Shown piece after piece: positions 15,269 to 17,238 of a stretch of DNA of 17,238 nt. The first letter of the stretch is position 1. The number at the start of each line of letters is the position of its first letter. A model generated the notes under the pieces. It had not been told where the DNA came from. It did no database searches and saw only the letters and a list, made by a program, of their open reading frames with translations. Source of the DNA: an uncultured Clostridia bacterium (GTDB lineage Bacteria; Bacillota; Clostridia; Christensenellales; Pumilibacteraceae); NCBI GenBank assembly GCA_934277845.1, contig CAKQVV010000026.1:1-17238 (forward strand), written 5' to 3'. The position numbers and the translations under genes are program-made.

Positions 15269-16402
15269 ATGGGCGTAGAACTTGACGTATTTAAAATGAT
15301 AGACGTCGTTGCCGACAAGATACAAAACAGTCCCCCGTTGAACAAAGAAACGGAGGGACAAATCGAGGTATGCAAAAATATCGTCTATGACGAATCCGAT
15401 CCCGAGTTCTGTTCTTTCGACACCTATCATATACCGGGAAAAGACAAGTACCCGGTGCTTTTATATATTCACGGCGGAGGGTTTGTCGCGGGTGACAAAA
15501 ACTACCGTCGCGGCGTCAGCAAGTGGTATGCGGCAAAAGGCATCTACGTGTTCAACGTAAATTACGGGCTTTGCCCCAAGTACAAATATCCGGAACCGCT
15601 GGTGCATCTGGTGAAAGCGATGAATAAAATCGCGGAAACGGCGGCGGAATTTCACCTCGATACAGACAAGTTTTTCGTTTCCGGCGACAGTGCCGGCGCG
15701 TACTATGCGTCCATGCTGATTGCGGCGTGCAATTATAAACGCGTTCAGAACAAACTGGGCGTTACGCCTGTGCTCAAAATCAAGGCTGCAGTCCTCGATT
15801 GCGGTTTGTACGACATCGCAAAAACCGTTTCCGATCGCATGATGCTCGATCTCAACGGCAGGGTGTTCCGCAATTTTACCGGAATGGCGAACAGCGATTT
15901 CGAGGCTTACGAACATAAAGAACTTTGCAAGCCTATCAAATACGTCAATCGCAATTATCCGCCGGTATTCATCGTGTATTCTAAAAAGGACGTTCTTTGC
16001 GGCGGTCAGGCAGAACGCCTTATCGACGCGTTCAAAAAGCACGGCGTATATTACGAAAGTTTTTCATCGGATATTTTTACGTCCAATCACTGTTTTCCGC
16101 TTATGTGGAAAGGAAAAGACGCCGAAACCGCAAACGCGCTTACGAGTGATTTCGTGGGGCGTTTTGTCGCGGGTAAACTTCCTCGTCATGCCCGTAAAAC
16201 GGCAGGAACGGAAGATGAAAACAGGGTAGCGACGGGTAATGATACCTCACGGGATAAAAACGATAGGACCGTTGATGACGCGAAGCCTGCGAAAAAACTA
16301 CTGATAACGAAAGTCCGCGAACGTATCGCGGCAAAGAATGCCGCGGTGAAGAATGGTGTGGCGATAAACCCGAAGAGCATAAAAGAATCGCCCGAGAATT
16401 AA
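15269..16402 (+). CDS. Alpha/beta hydrolase, hormone-sensitive-lipase-like esterase
   Basis: A 377-residue esterase or lipase-type hydrolase (alpha/beta-hydrolase_3 family, PF07859-like) with no signal peptide, so presumably cytoplasmic. The oxyanion-hole motif HGGG is at 68-71 and the nucleophile elbow GDSAG at 139-143 with Ser141. A likely catalytic acid is D241 (YSKKDVLCGG) and the likely base is H274 (SNHCFPLM). The fold seems to end near residue 305. The remaining about 70 residues are a charged, low-complexity tail (many K, R, D and N) unlike the usual family end. It is preceded by a strong promoter placed so that the ATG is the likely first base of the mRNA. The natural substrate cannot be inferred; short-chain acyl esters are typical of the family. 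Confidence 0.85.
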   Translation: MGVELDVFKMIDVVADKIQNSPPLNKETEGQIEVCKNIVYDESDPEFCSFDTYHIPGKDKYPVLLYIHGGGFVAGDKNYRRGVSKWYAAKGIYVFNVNYGLCPKYKYPEPLVHLVKAMNKIAETAAEFHLDTDKFFVSGDSAGAYYASMLIAACNYKRVQNKLGVTPVLKIKAAVLDCGLYDIAKTVSDRMMLDLNGRVFRNFTGMANSDFEAYEHKELCKPIKYVNRNYPPVFIVYSKKDVLCGGQAERLIDAFKKHGVYYESFSSDIFTSNHCFPLMWKGKDAETANALTSDFVGRFVAGKLPRHARKTAGTEDENRVATGNDTSRDKNDRTVDDAKPAKKLLITKVRERIAAKNAAVKNGVAINPKSIKESPEN

Positions 16403-16416
16403 CACCGGGCGGTTTT
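16389..16416. terminator. Weak terminator between convergent genes
   Basis: CGCCCG (16389-16394) pairs with CGGGCG (16406-16411) around the hydrolase stop codon, followed by G and four T on the plus strand. On the minus strand the trailing sequence is A/T-rich but with an interrupted T-run, so it may also help end the thioesterase transcript. Confidence 0.5.
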
Positions 16417-16444
16417 GCGGTTTGAGCGAATTTAAAAGATAGAA

Positions 16445-17161
16445 TCAGTCAATAATTTCGCCGTAGAAAAGTTTGGCGGTAAAGCACGTTTCGCTGTCTT
16501 TTCGCCCGGCAAAAACAAGATCGTCGCCGTCGCGACGGCAGGCTACGGCAACTTTGTCGCCGAGTTTCGACTCGCTGTGGAAGTTAATTATCACGCGTTT
16601 AGGCGCACCGGGTAAATCTATGGCGTTGAAGATCATGTCGGCGTAACGGATGTTGTTCGTGTGCCCGTTGTGATCGAGGTCGGTGCGGACGATTTCATGG
16701 ACGTAAACGGGTTTGTCGTCGATCGCGGCGACGCGTTCTATCCGGCGTTTGGGATAGACTGAACGAGTGGTGAATATACCGGAAAAGTCGGCTTGCGGCT
16801 CGACGAGTTTGCGGTTTTCAAAATCGATATGCACCCACTGGCTTGTGCCTTTTGCGGCGAGAGAACCGTCCTCTTTGTAAACGTAATAATCGCGGGTAAA
16901 ATCCATCAGACCTTTTTCGTGAGGCTCGGTCACGACTGTCACCGTTTCATCCGATCCGAGCGGTAGAATACAATCGAATTTGACTTTTGTTATTACCCAC
17001 GCAATGCCGTTTTTTAACATTTGTTCGTATCCGAGTCCCAGTAAATCGGCGTGTTTGCCGGCGATTGTCTGAAACAAATCCAGATACGCGCTTAGCCGCA
17101 TTTCGTCGCGATAGTCGAGATCCGAAGTCCGTATTTTATAATGTTCCGAGTAGGTAAGCAT
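16445..17161 (-). CDS. Acyl-ACP thioesterase (FatA/FatB-like, PF01643)
   Basis: A 238-residue cytoplasmic double-hotdog thioesterase that hydrolyses acyl-acyl carrier protein to release free fatty acid. The first hotdog runs from the start to about residue 130, with the family-typical opening (YKIRTSDLDYRDEMRLSAYLD) and WVITKVKF. The second contains the active-site segment DLDHNGHTNNIRYADM, with D161, N165 and H167 in the positions of the conserved Asp/Asn/His of plant and bacterial enzymes. The length matches bacterial members (about 235-250). The ATG at 17159-17161 is preceded by GAGGAAA about ten bases upstream. I found no convincing promoter in the 77 bases to the window edge. It converges with the hydrolase gene. 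In gut Clostridia such enzymes may adjust membrane fatty acids; chain-length preference is not readable. Confidence 0.9.
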   Translation of the reverse strand: MLTYSEHYKIRTSDLDYRDEMRLSAYLDLFQTIAGKHADLLGLGYEQMLKNGIAWVITKVKFDCILPLGSDETVTVVTEPHEKGLMDFTRDYYVYKEDGSLAAKGTSQWVHIDFENRKLVEPQADFSGIFTTRSVYPKRRIERVAAIDDKPVYVHEIVRTDLDHNGHTNNIRYADMIFNAIDLPGAPKRVIINFHSESKLGDKVAVACRRDGDDLVFAGRKDSETCFTAKLFYGEIID

Positions 17162-17238
17162 GTTTTGATTTCCTCGCTTTTTAGGATTTTATCAAGGCGC
17201 GCTTTTTCGACATTTAAAATCTTGCCCCGCAAAGGCAA

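Noticed and set aside
15461..16042. Minus-strand open frame of 193 codons
   Set aside because: Antisense to the catalytic core of the hydrolase, whose HGGG, GDSAG and NHC motifs establish the plus-strand frame.
17162..17238. Promoter for the thioesterase gene (TAAAAT at 17186-17191, minus strand)
   Set aside because: There is no acceptable -35 at 16-18 bases; the true promoter may lie outside the window.
1..17238. CRISPR arrays, tRNA/rRNA genes, transposases, integrases, toxin-antitoxin or defence genes
   Set aside because: No periodic spacer-repeat structure, cloverleaf-like sequence or corresponding protein motifs were seen; the 11-bp repeats at 8838-8865 are far too short for CRISPR.

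Overview
The window looks like chromosomal DNA from a low-to-mid G+C Gram-positive bacterium, most likely an uncultured gut member of the Clostridia. That assignment is inferred from gene content (M18 aminopeptidase, a PF06541 membrane protein, tandem BadF/BcrA-type activase, FatA-type thioesterase), strong AGGAG Shine-Dalgarno sites and consensus sigma-A promoters. No mobile element, CRISPR array, rRNA or tRNA was seen.

Layout. 2-1279 (+): an M18 aminopeptidase cut off by the left edge, followed by a palindromic terminator. 1346-2254 (-): a lipoprotein with BspA-like leucine-rich repeats and its own perfect promoter. 2490-3293 (+): a PF06541 membrane protein with a divergent consensus promoter. 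3344-7605 (+): a two-gene set related to the (R)-2-hydroxyacyl-CoA dehydratase activator/component proteins. The first protein carries two activase domains in tandem. 7631-8000 (-): two very small possible genes. 8138-8716 (+): a small two-helix membrane protein whose promoter implies a leaderless mRNA.

8837-15165 (+) is the core of the window: a complete phosphate-sensing and uptake cluster, pstS - pstCA - pstB - phoU - phoP/B - phoR. A terminator and three TTTACN repeats at 11-bp spacing (a candidate Pho box) precede it. Two parts have unusual architecture. PstS has its two halves in circularly permuted order relative to the textbook protein. The two permeases PstC and PstA are fused into one 608-residue chain. 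In the expected working model PstS captures phosphate, PstCA and PstB import it, and PhoU links the transporter to the PhoR kinase. PhoR lacks an obvious extracellular sensor, and its partner regulator would act on the repeats in front of pstS. phoU-phoP-phoR can also be read from an internal consensus promoter.

15269-16402 (+): an alpha/beta hydrolase of the hormone-sensitive-lipase type with a charged tail. Its promoter is built into the terminator of the pst-pho operon and places the likely transcription start on the ATG. 16445-17161 (-): an acyl-ACP thioesterase. About 77 bases at the right edge hold no gene I can support.
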